From Plazaster borealis (taxonomy: Eukaryota > Echinodermata > Asteroidea > Forcipulatida > Labidiasteridae): a stretch of DNA of 64,000 nucleotides. The first letter of the stretch is position 1. Each line of letters begins with the position of its first letter. The DNA lies in assembly GCA_021014325.1 (NCBI GenBank), contig CM037472.1, positions 6,262,001-6,326,000 on the forward strand. The letters are read 5' to 3'. The notes beneath the pieces were generated by a model that ran no database searches, was not told the origin of the DNA, and saw only the letters and a list, made by a program, of their open reading frames with translations. The position numbers and the translations under genes are program-made. This document shows positions 39,501 to 54,500 of the stretch, piece by piece.

Positions 39501-42500
39501 AAAAAAGCTACACATATAATAGCAATACAACAAAATAATAGGGTATAAACTTGGGGTCAAAACAATTTTTTTAAAAGGTGAGGCCATTAGTATTACATTA
39601 GAAATTTAGGAATTTACTGAACATGTAGGCCTACTGACTGTTTATCTGACTTTATAGTTATAATCAATAGACTTTTATCATGGTGCGGCCATCTTGTTTT
39701 TTATTCCATTCAAACCAATGAAACCAAAGGGAAAATAGTCTGGCCCCTTTTTATAAATTGAGAATTCAAAATATCACTGTCATTAGGTATAGGCCTACAG
39801 GGAATCTGACACAGATGGCTGCATATGTAAAATGCATTTTGGGGGGAATAATAATAATATAGGCCTGATATTAAGAAGGACAAGAATTCTGAAAATCTCA
39901 AAATTGTCGCCCAAGGCACTTTACACTCAGTAAAAATAAACAAACAACCCCCACCTAAATATCTTAAACCGACTGAAAAAGCTACACCAATAATAATAGC
40001 AATACAAGATCAAGAGAATATTAATATATTTAAACTTTGGTCAAAACATGTTTTTTTAAATTTTGAGGCCATCGGTAAATACAAGTGAAAAGGGGATTGC
40101 AAGTTCAGAAACCTCTTCAAAGTACAGAGTTGCATATACCCTGCTTTTATCAGCAAGCGATCTTAGTTTGAATTTGGTCATGAATGAAAGCAAAAAATGA
40201 CAAAGATTATATAGCCTGAAGGATTGTTCATCCAGTTCATTCCTATTAGCCCTAAATTATTATTTTCCCCCCCTTTACTTCCTGGTGACAAAATGTCCAT
40301 GTTTGGATGAAACGTTTGAACGTTGTGTTCATGATTTAAACTATGAATACAGACACAACAATGGTTGTTATACCAAAAGTATTCATGTCGGCCCTAGGTA
40401 TGCTGTTTCATAGAAAGAGGGTGTTTTGTACATCGCTTGTCACAGCTCATACTGTGGAAGTTATCTGGATTACACTGTCTTCATGTCATGTAAGGGAATT
40501 GCTGTTTTATGAACAGTGAGAACTGTGATTTAAAAAAACACCTGATGCTATGCTTGTTTGTGTGCATTGTGTTGTCATTAGCCTTTTGAGAAAGACTCCA
40601 CTAGGATCACAATTTTTGGTTTTCTTTATTTTTAAACCATAGAGAAAGGACCAGATTACCCTACCCCTACCCCCCCCCCCCAAAAAAAAACCCCCAAAAA
40701 CATCTGGTTGACATAGATTGAGTTTTGGCATACCAGCCTGTAGTTTATCGCTTGTCATCGTTTTTTTCATACAGCACAGTAGGGATTTCCTTACCAATTA
40801 ATTCACCAAATTGCAGATAAAATTTCTCCTGTTTCACTGCCCTAAATTTGCTGGGACTGAAACCTCACCAATTCCTGATGTGTTTATGTTTTCAAAACCT
40901 GGTCTGGCTTTCCATTCAGCCATTCATCCATCCCTTGATAGAGCAGTAGACCGTGAGCAAAGTTAAACAACTCTGCTTCCCTAATCTGTGAATGGATGCA
41001 GTGTGCTGGACAAATCCCAGCATTGTGTCGTTATTTTTGATTTTGGGATGATTGTGCGCCGGGAGTGATTCCAAGCTCTGCGCAGTGCGACCTTCTTCTA
41101 GTGATGGAACGCCAGTGAGATGGAAGGTAATTCTCTCTCCCCACTTGATGGTGGAGGTGTTCCGCTGTGAACCCAGCTGTTTTATCCAGTTGTGGTCCAC
41201 AGTGGTGGAGATTACATGGAATTGTCAACTGTTGGATAATTTGGTCTGGCTGGTGGTTTTTTCTTGCCTTCTGAGTTCATTGACATGACCAAGGATTGGT
41301 TGTTTGTTAGTGCAACAATTCATGCCCTTCCTCCCCCTGCTGTGTATCATTGCAAATAGAGGTGAATATTAAAGCGATCCAACAATAACGACAAGTTGAT
41401 CTGTCTGGACTATTACCCCTTTAAGATTCTTTGCTGAATGGAAAACTCCTGTTGTAGTGTAGTTTTTGATGATATAAAAAGCCCACACCCTCAGGGCGCT
41501 GTGTTATTTGTAAACATTACGTATCATGTTCCACAATTTGAATTGCTTGCACATGGTCTACAACTAGTTGTCATTTCAATCCATTTATAGGCCTACACCC
41601 TGATTTATCAAGTCAATCCTTCCGTATTCAAGTATATTACATGTTCATAAAAATTCAAACCAGACATTTCAAGTTATGATTATTAGTACCCAGAACTGTT
41701 TGCCCAGGAACTCTGTAAAAGTCGCCCATTTCCAACATTCAGCTTATCCAATTACATTGACATAAAATGTAGGGCAATCATTTGTTTATTTTAAAGGCAA
41801 ACATCGAAATTGTGTGAAGATTAAATTCACTCGCCGCGTCTGAATTAAATTTTAAATTAGTTTTACAGTTTTAGGTTTTTCACAAAAAGACAAGTAACCC
41901 TTAACCTGTCAAAGCTGGTTATCATGTATTCCATAAAGGCATTTCTCATATAGGAGGTGACACAGAAAATATTTACCAGTTAGCCGAAAATATAAAGGAC
42001 AAAATCCTTTGAACAAGAGAGTGAGAGAGCTCAAGCGGGAAGGCAGTTACGTGTATTGTGGATCACACGACCAATATCACCAGCCCTAGTAAATGTGAAT
42101 GTGCCTCGAGGCGTACTTGGCTGGAACACGGAAACCTTCACTTCCATATTTGAAGCAAACAGGTTTATTCTGTACAAAGGTAACCTGGGACGAGGTTGTG
42201 TGTCTTGGGTGGCCAACGGGACTTGGACCAGCTTCTCTCCAGCAGATGTGGTTTAAAACATGGAGGCAAAACAATCCATTAGGAGTTCACTTCTGAAGTA
42301 CCTTTACTCTATACAGACTGTACATGTAGTGGTATCTAGAATGAGGAAATTGCATCTCCCATGCAGCGCATCTTAACTAGAAAAAGATTGATTCTACCTT
42401 CATCTTTGAGCTTAGTGTTAGTTTCCTGGCAAAGTAGATTAATAACATCGGCTTTATGAGAATCAAGTCTCGTTTGTGAAGAAATTGACCTGATTTTAAT

Positions 42501-45500
42501 TTCCTTCCTTCATGTATAGTTAAACTGATAATTCATACCAATTTTGTTCCCTCATGTGAACTAATAAAGTGAACTGAACTGTGTTTAGTTCCATGTTTTA
42601 CTTTTTTTAACTGTTTGTTGCTGTAAATCACATTCAATTTGGCATGTTGGTCTCAAATTGTGATGCAAATAAACAGTTTTCACCCCAAAATCTCCATGAC
42701 CTGTTTAACATTCTCTAGCCTGTCATAAACTCCTGCAGACAGGCTAAGTGTTCTTGCCCTTCAAGCATCTGGATAAACTTGTCTGGTTATGATGGATGGA
42801 GGTCAGTGGGGTGAACCAGAAATTGCCAAAAAGTCTGTGTACCTGTGAAAACTGCAGACAGCTGGACTGTGTGGCTGCAAAGGAATAAACAAATCAAACC
42901 CATTAATGACAAGACCAGTAATATGCACAAATAAATAAACAAACGAGCTCTGAGGCCTTTAGAGTTCTGTACTGAACTGTGTAGCTTAGAAATTTTGTAA
43001 TTTTGAAAAGTCAACATGAATTTGTTCAGCGGAGTCTGTGTCAGTGTGTTCTTATTCCTCCATGGTTTACTCTTTGCGAGAATGTTTTTTTTATTTTCTC
43101 ATATTTAGAAGGTTTTTTTTTAATTATCTCATATTCATGAAGGGTGATTTGTAATTGGATGTTACTGGACATTTTACATGTATGTGAAGAGTACTTGGGA
43201 CTTATTTTAAGTGGGATAGCTAGATCTGAAAATTAAATATTTGAGGCCCACAAGGTTGTAAGTGTAATTCCTACATCACAGAGGTTCGTTCAAGCTTTAT
43301 ATATATTATATACACATTCTTATTAGGAATTTCACTTCAATTTTCCTTATAGTTGAGCATATAAAAATGAAGTGTAAATATTTTGTATTGCTTTCTAAAC
43401 TTTCTTAAAATCTTCTTTTGTTTTGTTCGTTGCTCACCTAAGCAAAATGCTAAAATTTAACTACATAAAATAGTTGTGCATGGATGTTTTGTAATATTTG
43501 GTATTCAAACCTATGACAAGGTGCTGGTCTGACACTCGGTTCATACATGACGCATGCTTAGTCTGAGACTCCAGAGTGCCTAACTAATGACAGAATCAAC
43601 GCTTGGGGTTCATTATGCTGGGTGAGAACGGCAGTAAACAGAAAGCTGCCATTGGTAAATAAAGAGTGCAGTAGCGCAGTATTGATACAGATGGATTGGG
43701 TTGAAATTGAACACTGCAAGCCTGCTATTGACAGCTTGGTGTTGTAGAAAATCCAGCTCCCCCCAAAGATACATCAATAAGATGGATGCCTGACATTTAG
43801 GACCTGACCAAGGGAGAGGAGGTAGCAAAGGTGCATTTTTATCACCTACATGTATTTCCCTCTCAAGTTAAGGTACAACAAACTTCTTCTGACCCCTGTC
43901 CTTGTAACCTCTGTTTACAAATAGAGTGACCCTTGTACATTCCTGGGCCCTTTTTTAGCAGGCGAGATACTACACTGGTCAAATTTGAAATTTTACATTT
44001 TGTGTCACAATTTCCAAAAGATTTAAGAGTTATAAAGTAACAGCTGGACAAGTTTTGAGATGTGCCTGCTTTCTTCATATTGATAAAAATCAGACAATGC
44101 AATCTCAAAAAATTATCAGATTGAATGTTTTCTTTCATTGGGCTGTGTACAAATCGTGCATGCAGGAAGTCAAGCAGCGGTCCGCTGGCCAAATGCTACA
44201 TGTTATTAAAACACATGACTCATGAGGACCAGTCAAAATCACTCCCAGTGGTCCAGCTGGCTAGTTCAGTGTTAAAGGCACTGGACACATTTGGTAATTA
44301 ATCAAAATATATATTAACATAAAAACTGACTTGATAACGAGCAACGGAGAGCTGTTGATAGTATAAAACATTGTGAGAAACGACTCCCTCTGAAGTAACG
44401 TAGTTTTTGAGAAAGAGGTAATTTCTCACTAAAATATTTGAATCTGAAAAAGACTTCAGGCCTGAAGCCTTTTTCAGGCATCTGAAAGCACACAGATTTG
44501 TGCAACATCGGTGTTTTTTCTTTCATTATTTTCTTGCAACTTCAAAGACCAATTGAGCCCAAATTTTCACAGGTTTGTTATTTTATGCATATATTTGAAT
44601 ACACTAAGTAAAAATACTGGTCTTTGACAATTACCAATTTTGTCCAGTGCCTTTAACAAGCATCCTTATTTAATATGAAATATGGAATAGTAAAAAAGCT
44701 GGAGGACTCGTAAAAATAACGAGCTAACTGGTCCTGCTTGCCAGTCGCTGAACAAGTTAAGGGCAAATCCTGCCCAGGCTCTGTGGCTCTTTTGTAACCA
44801 TGTGATGTCACAGGTTTCATGGTCTTCAGTAATTCCCAAAATGTGTCATTGTATAAAACCGAGGTTGATTAGTTCCGTTGAATGATTTTTATGTTTCTTT
44901 AACTGATTATCATACCGGGTGGAGTTTTGAATGCTGAGGCTGTCTGACTTGCAAGCTTCATTTGCAGCAGCAAGTGCATGTCAATTACTTGTTTTGATTA
45001 TTCTTCTATTTTGCAACAGTTGCAAACTGCTGGCTAAATCAAAGTAATGCCATGCCCATGGTCACATATTACTGTATCAGAGAGACTTGGACGGAGAGAA
45101 AAAAATGTGTAAAGGAAAGAATGCTGTTGTAATGTCTGACCTCAATATCCTAGAGGGTATTCCAACTCTTGTCAATGAAGAGTGGACAGGAACGGAAAAG
45201 ATCTCTTCAAGCTCTCGGGACAAGCTGAAAGTTTGCTGAGCTCCCACCAACAAATAATTGCAAAAATGATAATGCTATGTGTGTTGTGTTTGGTTTAAAC
45301 CCCAAGGTACAACGGAGCGTGTAGCGTTGATGACCGGTACAGTTGAGGCCCTGAACAACGTTTGCTCTTTCATCATTGACAAGCTGAAGGAGTCTCAGCA
45401 GCAGGTGACCAAGACAGGAGTAGAGACAAATCTCATCCCACCGGACAGAGCAAGACAGGTATTTACAGTATACTTATTGTGGATGCAGGACAGTTTGCCC

Positions 45501-48500
45501 CGAATCAAACTATACTTATGCGAATAATAAGTAGGTTTTACCGTACGCTGATGTGGGATCAGCTAATTAGTATTCTGTCCACGGTGCAATTAAAACATCT
45601 ATTAAATATATTTATGCGAACTCAAACTTTCAACACCGAAGGTGTATCAATGGATGGCTTGGCTCAATGTATGAAAGTTGTCCATCAATGAATATTTCAC
45701 AAGTTTTGTCAACAAAAACACAGGTATGCTGCAGTGCAAGAAACAATTTGCAATCAGGAAATATGAATTTTGTCAGTTATTCCAATGTTTTATTTTTATT
45801 TGGGTGTAAAAATTGTTGTCAAGGTTTATATACCATGTAACCTTTGTTTACAAACAGAGGGACCTGGTACATTCCATGGCCTTTCTGGCAGGCAAGATAC
45901 TGCACTGGTTAGGCCTATGAGAAATATTATATTTGGTGTCATAATGTCCACGTAAATTCAAGAGTTATAAAAGTAACAGCTGAACAAGTTTTGAGATGTG
46001 CCCCCTTTCTTCATAGCGAAAGTTGATAAAAATGAGACAGTGCACTCTCAAAATATCACACTTTATGTTTTCTTCCGTTGAGCTGTGTACAAATCGTGCT
46101 CTGTGGCTCTTGCGTAAACATGTGATGTTACAGGTTATGTGGTCTCTATATCATCCAGGTATTGAGATTTGTACCAATTTTGAGATGATAATTGCTGTAA
46201 TCAAATCAAATCAAATCTCAGTTGGTGGTTATTCCCTCCTCCATTGTGATTAGAGTGTAAGACTAATGTTCTCATGGTCTACTATATTTTGTTTTCTATA
46301 CCTCCATGGGATCGGGTGGTATTTGCCGTAATACAAATCTTAGACAGTGACACCAGGCATTGATTTGTTGCCATTGTCTACAATCACAGTTTGTATCCAC
46401 TGGACTGTGTATTACCAGCTGAGCTAATAAAAGACACACAATACTGTTGCAACATTTGCACAGAGCCCTGATTGTTCTGTAGATGTTTAGTGTTAATTAA
46501 GAGTAACGAAGTCTGATTATTTTCCCCCTGCCTTAGAATAACTACATGCAGGGTCTCCCTTCCAGGTCAGATGCAGTAAGAGAAACAAGCATTTGATGTA
46601 GTTGCTATGCAACAAGTAATTCAAGCTATTGTGAGCTGGCTGGCTTGTTTTTCAAGAATATTTCTTTTGGCTGTGTGTGGTAGACTGGGAATACTGTCAC
46701 TCTTTCTGCTTTCTGCTCCTTAAATCCTTGCTTTATGGTTAAATGTCAGTCTGAATTTGTGTTAGTTATTTTTTTTTAAATGAGCAGTTTACATGTGGGC
46801 CTACATGTAGACTGTAGACTAATTTGAGTTAGACATGCAGACTAAATATTGATTAAAACAGTTTCAAGAGGCATTGATATATGACTTATTGGTCGTATTC
46901 TCTTAAAGTGGATTTAAGAAAGAGTCCTGTCTGTCCAGAAATTCTATATTAAATACAATAAATCAAAATTATTTTTGAATACATTTTTTTCATATTGATG
47001 ATGTGTCTACTTGAAGATGCTAGACCCATTTTTAGGGCCGATTTGACCAGGAAACTTAGATTTAAATTTGAAGTAGCTATTTTTATAGATTCAAGAACTT
47101 ACAAGCTTTCATTCAAGGCATATTGCACACAAACAATCTGCCAATGATTAGTGGTAGATAATTACAAATTTTTAATACATTATTGTCAGGATCCCAACAT
47201 CCCTGAGCCACGCACGAACCATTTGCATGTTACATGTATTTTGTGCGTTACCCGTGGCATATACAAAAGTTTTGCTATGTTTTTCATTCTGAAACAGCAT
47301 CAACTGTCAAAATTTGTTATATAATTTTCTTTCGGCGGATATCGGGCCATACAACTTTAAACCAGCATGGAGAGTACATGCTTATCTTGATCGGATCAAA
47401 ACTTGGAAGCTAGGGCAGTTTTGTAAATATGACTGATGGGAAAACTCCTCTCATTTTTGTTGTGAAGAGAAACAGTTGCAGGGAATAAATTGTGGGTTAG
47501 GCATCAATATGACAAGAAGGTCCCAGGACTGCCTTGTTAGTAGAGAAGTCAAGTGTTTGGGTTTGAGGCTTTTATAGGTCAGGGGGTTCAAGTCTCTGCT
47601 TGAGGAACAAACAAGTTGTGGCATTTTATATATTGCAGATTTTTCTTATTTCAGCTTTCCTGTTTTTAGTCTATATCAGTGAATAGGGAAACCATAGATG
47701 TGATAAGATTGAAATGTGTGCTTCCCCCCCCCTTCCTCCTTCACGCTCATGAAACCTCCGAGAACTACTCATGATTTTGTGTGATCATGTTCAATATCTG
47801 TTATTGAAAACAAGTTGTTCTCCCCCCTTTTTTTAAGGAACTTGTTTTGTTCAGATAAAACTGCCTTGCGGTTAGTGCAATATGGATTTCTTAAACATTT
47901 GTTGGGGGAACAATAATTGAATGAAATGATGTGACACAGTCAATATGAAAACTAGAGAGTTGGAACTCATTGATCAAGCTCACTTTTGTTCTGAATGTGA
48001 AGGACATAATTATGTTACTAGAGAATCAGAATGTCTGTCTTGAAAGTATGTTTACATCGCTCCAATGCCAAGACCAGGGTGACCTAGGAAGTCTCACCAC
48101 ACCCTCCCCTCTTCAAAGTCTGAACCTCTAAGTTGACAACTGAAATGAACAAATTCTCCCCCCCCCCCCCCAAAAAATAAAAATAATAATAATAATAATA
48201 ATAATAATCTTCTCTTTATAATAACAAAAATGAAACTGATTCAACATAAGCAGTTGCTGTTTTGTTTGTTGTAATAAGCGTGGCAAAATGCGCTGAATAA
48301 AGTCAATAAAAAAGAGGTATGGAATGTTATTACAATAAATAAGAGGAAATAATCTACAGGCTGTTGTAGTTTCCTGAACAAAATGGTAGTTTTTGATGAT
48401 TTCATGAAGTTACTAATGACGATTATTGGGAAATTAATAGGTGTCAATGTTTTCTTACCATAACTGTTTGATACTGGTTTGGAACGCCGTAGTTCATAAA

Positions 48501-51500
48501 AGACAGAAAAAGTTGCACTGTCAACAAACTGAAGTGTCAAAAAAAAAGAGAGAGAGATCGTGCTGTCTTAAGAATGCTTGAGGGTGTGATTTATGATTTC
48601 GCTTTTATTTTGGTCCTTGTGAAAGTCAACTCTTTTGGGAGGAAGGAAACCAGGAGCTGAATTTGCAGGAATCATATTGTTGTGGTGTCTGATAATATCC
48701 ACTTGAGTTCCCGAAGGAATCACTGATTGTGTCTCAGGAGCATTGTGTGGCCGGTTGTTAGTGCAGTGAATTTTTAGCCGAAGTTGATTTTTAACCTGAC
48801 TTGTCACCAACCTGCTTGGTTGTAGCTTTCATTGTACCCAGAAATGTAGACCTAACCTGAAGATAAAGGCGTGGGTTATTCCAACAAAAGCCTGGCGAAA
48901 GACAACACATGTCACTTTTTCTTTTGGGTCAGCACTTTTTGAGTTTGAGGAGAGTTGACCCCTGGCCAAACTGTTGATAATCTCTTATGAAAGTATCCCA
49001 TGAGGTCCAGGTTAACTGTCAGTAAGCTGTACAAGGCATGCAAGGTGATGATCTCTGCCAACAGTGTGTAGATTCTGAACTGTTTACCTGATGGAAAATA
49101 CTGGGAAAATGGCTCTACCTCTGGCTCTATATTGGACATGGGTACATTGTACCTGGATGATGTATCCATACCAAAAACAGATGTGACTCGGATCCAATGC
49201 CCATAACTGGGTCGAGTTCATTTAAAAAAAGAAGTGCCAAGTTCTACTTGACTCACTTTCCGTTTGTATTTTACAATAGTGTACATTAATGTCTTAACAT
49301 GATCCGCTGGTGTCAGGAAAGAGCTGACCGATGCATGCAGCTTAAGAATTGTGTTTGTTTATGAGATGTCAGCACTATTATAATTAAGGGGTTTTGCTTT
49401 GCAAATTTTACTTTCTTCTTTTTGCATATTACAAGATGCAACAAAAGTTACAAGTAATGATTTGATTCCAATGGATTTTTGTTCATCAATATCAAAGTTG
49501 AAATGTTTGGAATTGAAGAGGAAACGAATGAAGGAGAAAAAAGGTTTTTTGATTTGTGTTTATTTCTCTTCTCAGATAGCATACGCAGATGTCATCAAAA
49601 AATTTGCCATGTAAAACTGAAAGTCGATAGTTTTGTTTTGCAATTACCAACTTGCATGCCTGGTTGCCTGCATGTCTGAATATTTGAAATGGTGTTTGGG
49701 CAAAGCTATCAATGGAAATCTACAAAGTCATATGAAGTGGTTGTACTCTCATCATTTATAAATTATAAGACTTTTAAATTTTGAAGGCTTTGCATGATGG
49801 AGATTTGTAGTACTTCAATCTTACAAGTACACCGCATAACTAACATCTTTTTGGAAAGGTAGGAGCACTGGAAGGTGCCGTGTTTCCTTATTCTGCTTGC
49901 CCAAGGCCAGTGATTTTAGCATCATGCCAGTAAACTCATGACCGGACAAGTCTAGCGGTCTTGTGTTTTTAAAAAGCATAAAAATACCTCCTCACTGTGT
50001 TGTCTTAATAAATATAAAATAAAAAATGGTGTTCAAATTTTGACTTTGACGGTCTGATAAACACAATTTTATTAAGTTGAGTACATGTATCGCAGTATAC
50101 TTACCCATAAAGACTAATGAGATTAATCTTCTCACAGTGTTTTAAATAAGACCAGTTAATAAATAAGACATATTAAACTGTTCTCATTTGATTCCGGTCC
50201 AGTAAAAATTGTGAGCTACAAGCCCTGTAGTCTTTGAACCTCCCTCCCCCCAAAAAAATGTATATTAAAAAATATACATATATTTTATATTAAATTAACC
50301 AAAAATTGAGTCCTTTTATGGGTTGTTTAATTAATAAACCAACAGGAGTTAACAGCCAACACTTCTTCAAAGAAAACAAACAAACAAACAAACATTGTGT
50401 ACCTGGAAAAAGGTTTGAGTAATAATGTTTATTTGATTTACTGGAGAAATTTCTCCACACACCTTTCTCTTGCCTGTCTCGACCTTTCTGTTTGTAGCAT
50501 ATAAAGCGCCTTATATCCTTTGGCAATGATGTGATCCCAATATAAATCCTGTGAGCGTTGGCATTATTATGCACCACAATAACAAACGCTTTTGGCTCAG
50601 TCGAAACATGAAAAATTGTTCTTGAGTTGATCCCTTGCTCTATGGTTGATACTTCTAGTTAATAATACGACAATGAACTTACTGGATACTGTTCTATTGC
50701 TGGAAATTGTTGCGTTTAAGTTTATTGATCCATGTCATCAATTAGGCCTCTTTTATTAAATTGTTTATGAGCCATTTAATGTGTTAGGAGAGGAGACGCT
50801 ACAGTTGTTTCAGTGTCAACTTCATTTTTTTCAATACATTAATGCTTTAATACTTTAAACCCCCTAAGCATTTCTACCAGATGCTTCCAAAACCCATCAT
50901 ACTCCAACAGGTCCTGTGCTTCTGGACTATGATTTAGTGGGTACTTTTCACAGTACTAAACCATCCAAATTTCAACAAAACCATCTGTTTGATTTTGGCA
51001 GGCCTGGGGTGGTTAGGGTTTTAATGCAATGTACTACATTCCAAGTGCAGACATTAGAGTTATGGCAATAGTGCCCCTTTAATATGTAAGTGAATTTCAC
51101 CCTGAAATCATTTGATTAAATTGCCATCTCCTGAACCTAAATGTGATGGAGCTCAGACATCGTGCAGTGATGCGCAACAAAACTGTCGTGTCTTCTGAAA
51201 CTGTTTTCACCCCTGATTGACTCTCAAGAGGTTGTCAGTCGCCGTTGCCCGGGCCAGAGATGAATCTGTAATTTTCTATTATTCCCCCACAAATGGTTTA
51301 CCCAGAGGGAAATTGGCCTTAAGATCAAGACGCGACCTGAATGAAGATGGGAGGTCTGGAAGTTCCACAAACATCACACGCTCATCCTCAACCTAACCTT
51401 TATCCTCCCTATCTCGTCCTTTCTTTTCTTTTTCGTTCACACTCTACTATGAGATGTGATTCTACTCATAATGTACTGACAGTATCTCCTCTATGTACAG

Positions 51501-54500
51501 CTTCATGCAAGTAGACATTAGAATAATCGATTTGGGGATGCCATTGAAACTGTGATGGATGGACACTTGTGGGTAACACTACTTGTAGGTGTGTGCAGTC
51601 GAGCTGAAGGGAGCTGCAAAGTGGCTCGGACACGAGCAGCAAGGCTTTATGAGAATACCCAGTGCTCCACTGACTCAGACAAGAGAATGCTATTTTTAGG
51701 AGAGCATATTTGTGGCATTTGTGTGCTGCCATTAACATGTACATGTATGTGTAGCTTGGGAGTGCTTTGCTGATTGTTACAGACAAGATAATGTTTATTA
51801 AGACTAGGAATTTGCACTCATTTAGGAAATAGACTGTTTGAATCTTATAACACTGTGTCTTTCACTAATCCACTTGCCGCAATTTCTACTTTGTATAGGA
51901 AGTCAATGTCTTGTTTGGCATTTGTTCATACATGAAAACTAATTGAGACACACATTTGCGGAAGCCAATTAGGAATATAATTACATCAGTTATACATGTT
52001 CATTCCAAGGGAATCCTGGGTTACAAAACAGAAATATAGAAAGTTAAAGTTTGTAGATGTCACCATTACCTGTTGTGCATTTTGATCATCTTATTAAAAG
52101 TACATTTTTGTAAAATTCTGGTGCAATTTGATATCATTTTGCTCTAAATTCATTTGCGTTCAAATGTTTGGCATTAACTTTTAAAGATACACACTTTTAT
52201 ACAAAATATAAATTTGAAAATGTTGCAGTTGCATTTTCCCCTTACACAATTTAAGAAATCACAGTTAAATAGAATAAACTCTTAAATGCTGTCATAAATA
52301 ATGTAAATACATGAAGGAAGTAATGATTACAGTTTTCTCAAGGTGTCAAATGTCTTTTATAAAAATGAGTCATCCTCACGTGGACATAACTGTAATAATG
52401 AAACGTGTAATATCTACTATGGTGGAGTCTCTCCTGTGTACAGATTTCTGGCAACTTAAGACATACATAGAGGTTTGATGAGTGTCCATGGCTCGATTTC
52501 ACCGAGAACTTGAGATTGATCTTAAGATGTGTATCAATCTTAATTGCTGAGCAGAGTGTGATGTCAAAATAGACTGTGTAAATCTCGCGCATATCGAAAA
52601 CAAGAAAAAAACTTGAATGAAGAACAAGTTTTTCTATGAAATCAAATTTTCTTTTTAAATTATATTTATACAAAATTCTTCAAAATAAAAATACCGTAGC
52701 AAGTTGTTATAAATAAATTTTTAATTTGTGTATATTACAAATAATTTGAAGAAAACAAAAATCATAACTTGGAACGAGGATGCTTATTGTAAGAAACCCC
52801 ATTTTCTAATCATGCCTGAGTGTGTGCGTCTATCACATAGGTTTAATGACAACATGACCATCAGTTGGGCAGCATTCTTAATTTTGTACAAGTAACCGGA
52901 AACAGAGGTCAAGTCTTATGCGAGTGCTAAGAGCCCAGATGGATTGTACATGCTCTGTGATCATGGTGATGCACTCTGAGGTGATTCCTGAAGGCCACTT
53001 CCTCCTGACTTCTTTGAGCAAAGGTTTTAAAGATTGCATTTGAACTCTGAAATGCACCACTTGAAAAAAATGTGGGGGGAAAAGACATGGCAGACGGATT
53101 TTAAATCTTGGTGGCGACTTCTTAAACGTGGCGGGTGTCACAGAAAGCGTGGTGTGCGCCAAGCTTATTTTACATGTTGGAGAACACTGGTGTTGTTATG
53201 AGCCACATTATGTTATCATCATTAGCGTCAACATTTTACAAGTCAACTGTGAAGGGGGGGAGTATGATCTTTATAAACGATTGCCATTCACTTGAACAAC
53301 GGGTACCATTGACTATCTAGTTTTATTTTGATGTTAACACTAGCTGGTGAGCGTTCCTCCATCCGCATGTTAAAGTGGCTTAAAGGTTAAGAAGGTTAAA
53401 AATCTTGGTGTTTTGTGGATTTGTGCCCTGTTCTTATGCATTGACGTCATCAAGTCGCCATCTTAGAGGTAAACCGATGATGAAACAATGGCAATGCACA
53501 TCTGTATTTGCACGGCAGACTAGGATTTGACCCATAGGTGAGGACGCCCTACTCTAAATCTCAGCATTTTGTGAAATCGAGCCCTGCTTACTGTTTACAT
53601 AACTTACACTGAAGAGGTATGCCATGAAAATGTGATCCCAGTAGTTCTCACGCATTGCGTCATCAAGCGGCCATCTCAGACCAATGATGAAACAATAGAA
53701 ACAAACATCTATATACGCCCGGCGCACTAGGATTGGCCAATGAACAGCCTCCTTTTGACCTCAAGGCGAGGGCGCCCTGGTCAAATGGTGTCACTTGCTT
53801 AAGGTCTATGCTAGTGTTTGCAAATGATGAAGTTTTTTTCTCTCTGGAGTCTCACCACGTGAGTGCAACTTAGATGATCACTAACCCCCTATATGGAGCC
53901 ATCTTTGATTGTTCTGTTTGATTTGGTGTGGGAGGTACTGCCTAGTAAAAGTATTAGGATGTATCCGAAATGGCGGCTACAGCTATGGGTACGACTGATT
54001 CTAAGGATGCTTCAACGCATGATGATGCTGGAATCTAGCTGTAGCCGTAGCTGTAGCCACCAATTTGGACATGGCCCTATAATGGTTTGAACCTTCCTCC
54101 ATGGTTAGAGCATAGAGAGAAGATGGTTAGTGTAGGTTTGTTCATTTGCTATGCTCGTTTTCTCATCACAGATTGTTCAACTTGTTGGGATCATCTTGTA
54201 GAAGTGATGATGCCAGCTGGTGCAGCATTCTTTGTCGAGTCAAAGCACAGTCAGAGACACGCAATTTCTCATTTGATCATCTGGTGTCCTCTTTCTGTTT
54301 AATTCCAAAGAAAACTGAAAACATTACGTGCAGTTTTTTATTTTGCAGTGCAAAGATTTGTTTCTTGTGAATGATGTCACGCAATCTGCACCCAAAACCA
54401 GCCATTTGACAACAAGATGCAGAGTCTGTCAGAAATGTCTGGAACCACACTTCCTTCTCAGTTGTGCCTTATGACGTTACTTGTGTTTTAGGCCGGGATC

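Larger units (their letters stand above)
43901..44828 (+). repeat. Dispersed repeat C, interrupted copy
   Basis: 43901-44158 and 44778-44828 together align with an uninterrupted copy at 45833-46145 (shared GTAACCT.TGTTTACAAA, TTAAGAGTTATAA, ACAAGTTTTGAGATGTGCC, GCTGTGTACAAATCGTGC and CTCTGTGGCTCTT). The break corresponds to the element at 44163-44772. No coding content is recognised. Confidence 0.8.
18862..45306 (+). other. Intron 2 of NOVA (26,445 bp)
   Basis: Donor GTAAGA, acceptor CCCAAG, phase 1; it splits KH1 after DFYPG. It holds most of the mobile DNA in the window. Stretches with nothing I can name are 19090-20430, 20820-28480, 31020-32410, 37380-39060 and 40080-43900. The short open frames in them have no recognisable domains. 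26740-27200 is repeat-poor and carries a TAATTATTAAT core. Confidence 0.93.

Noticed and set aside
42031..42296. Overlapping open frames on both strands in a GC-richer patch
   Set aside because: Four frames are open together because stop codons are scarce there; none encodes a recognisable domain.
43863..44192. 109-codon minus-strand frame
   Set aside because: It falls across repeat C and the start of an inserted element and resembles no known protein.
49561..49613. Possible cassette exon after TTTCTCTTCTCAG in intron 3
   Set aside because: The pyrimidine tract and AG look good, but no suitable donor follows and the frame soon stops.
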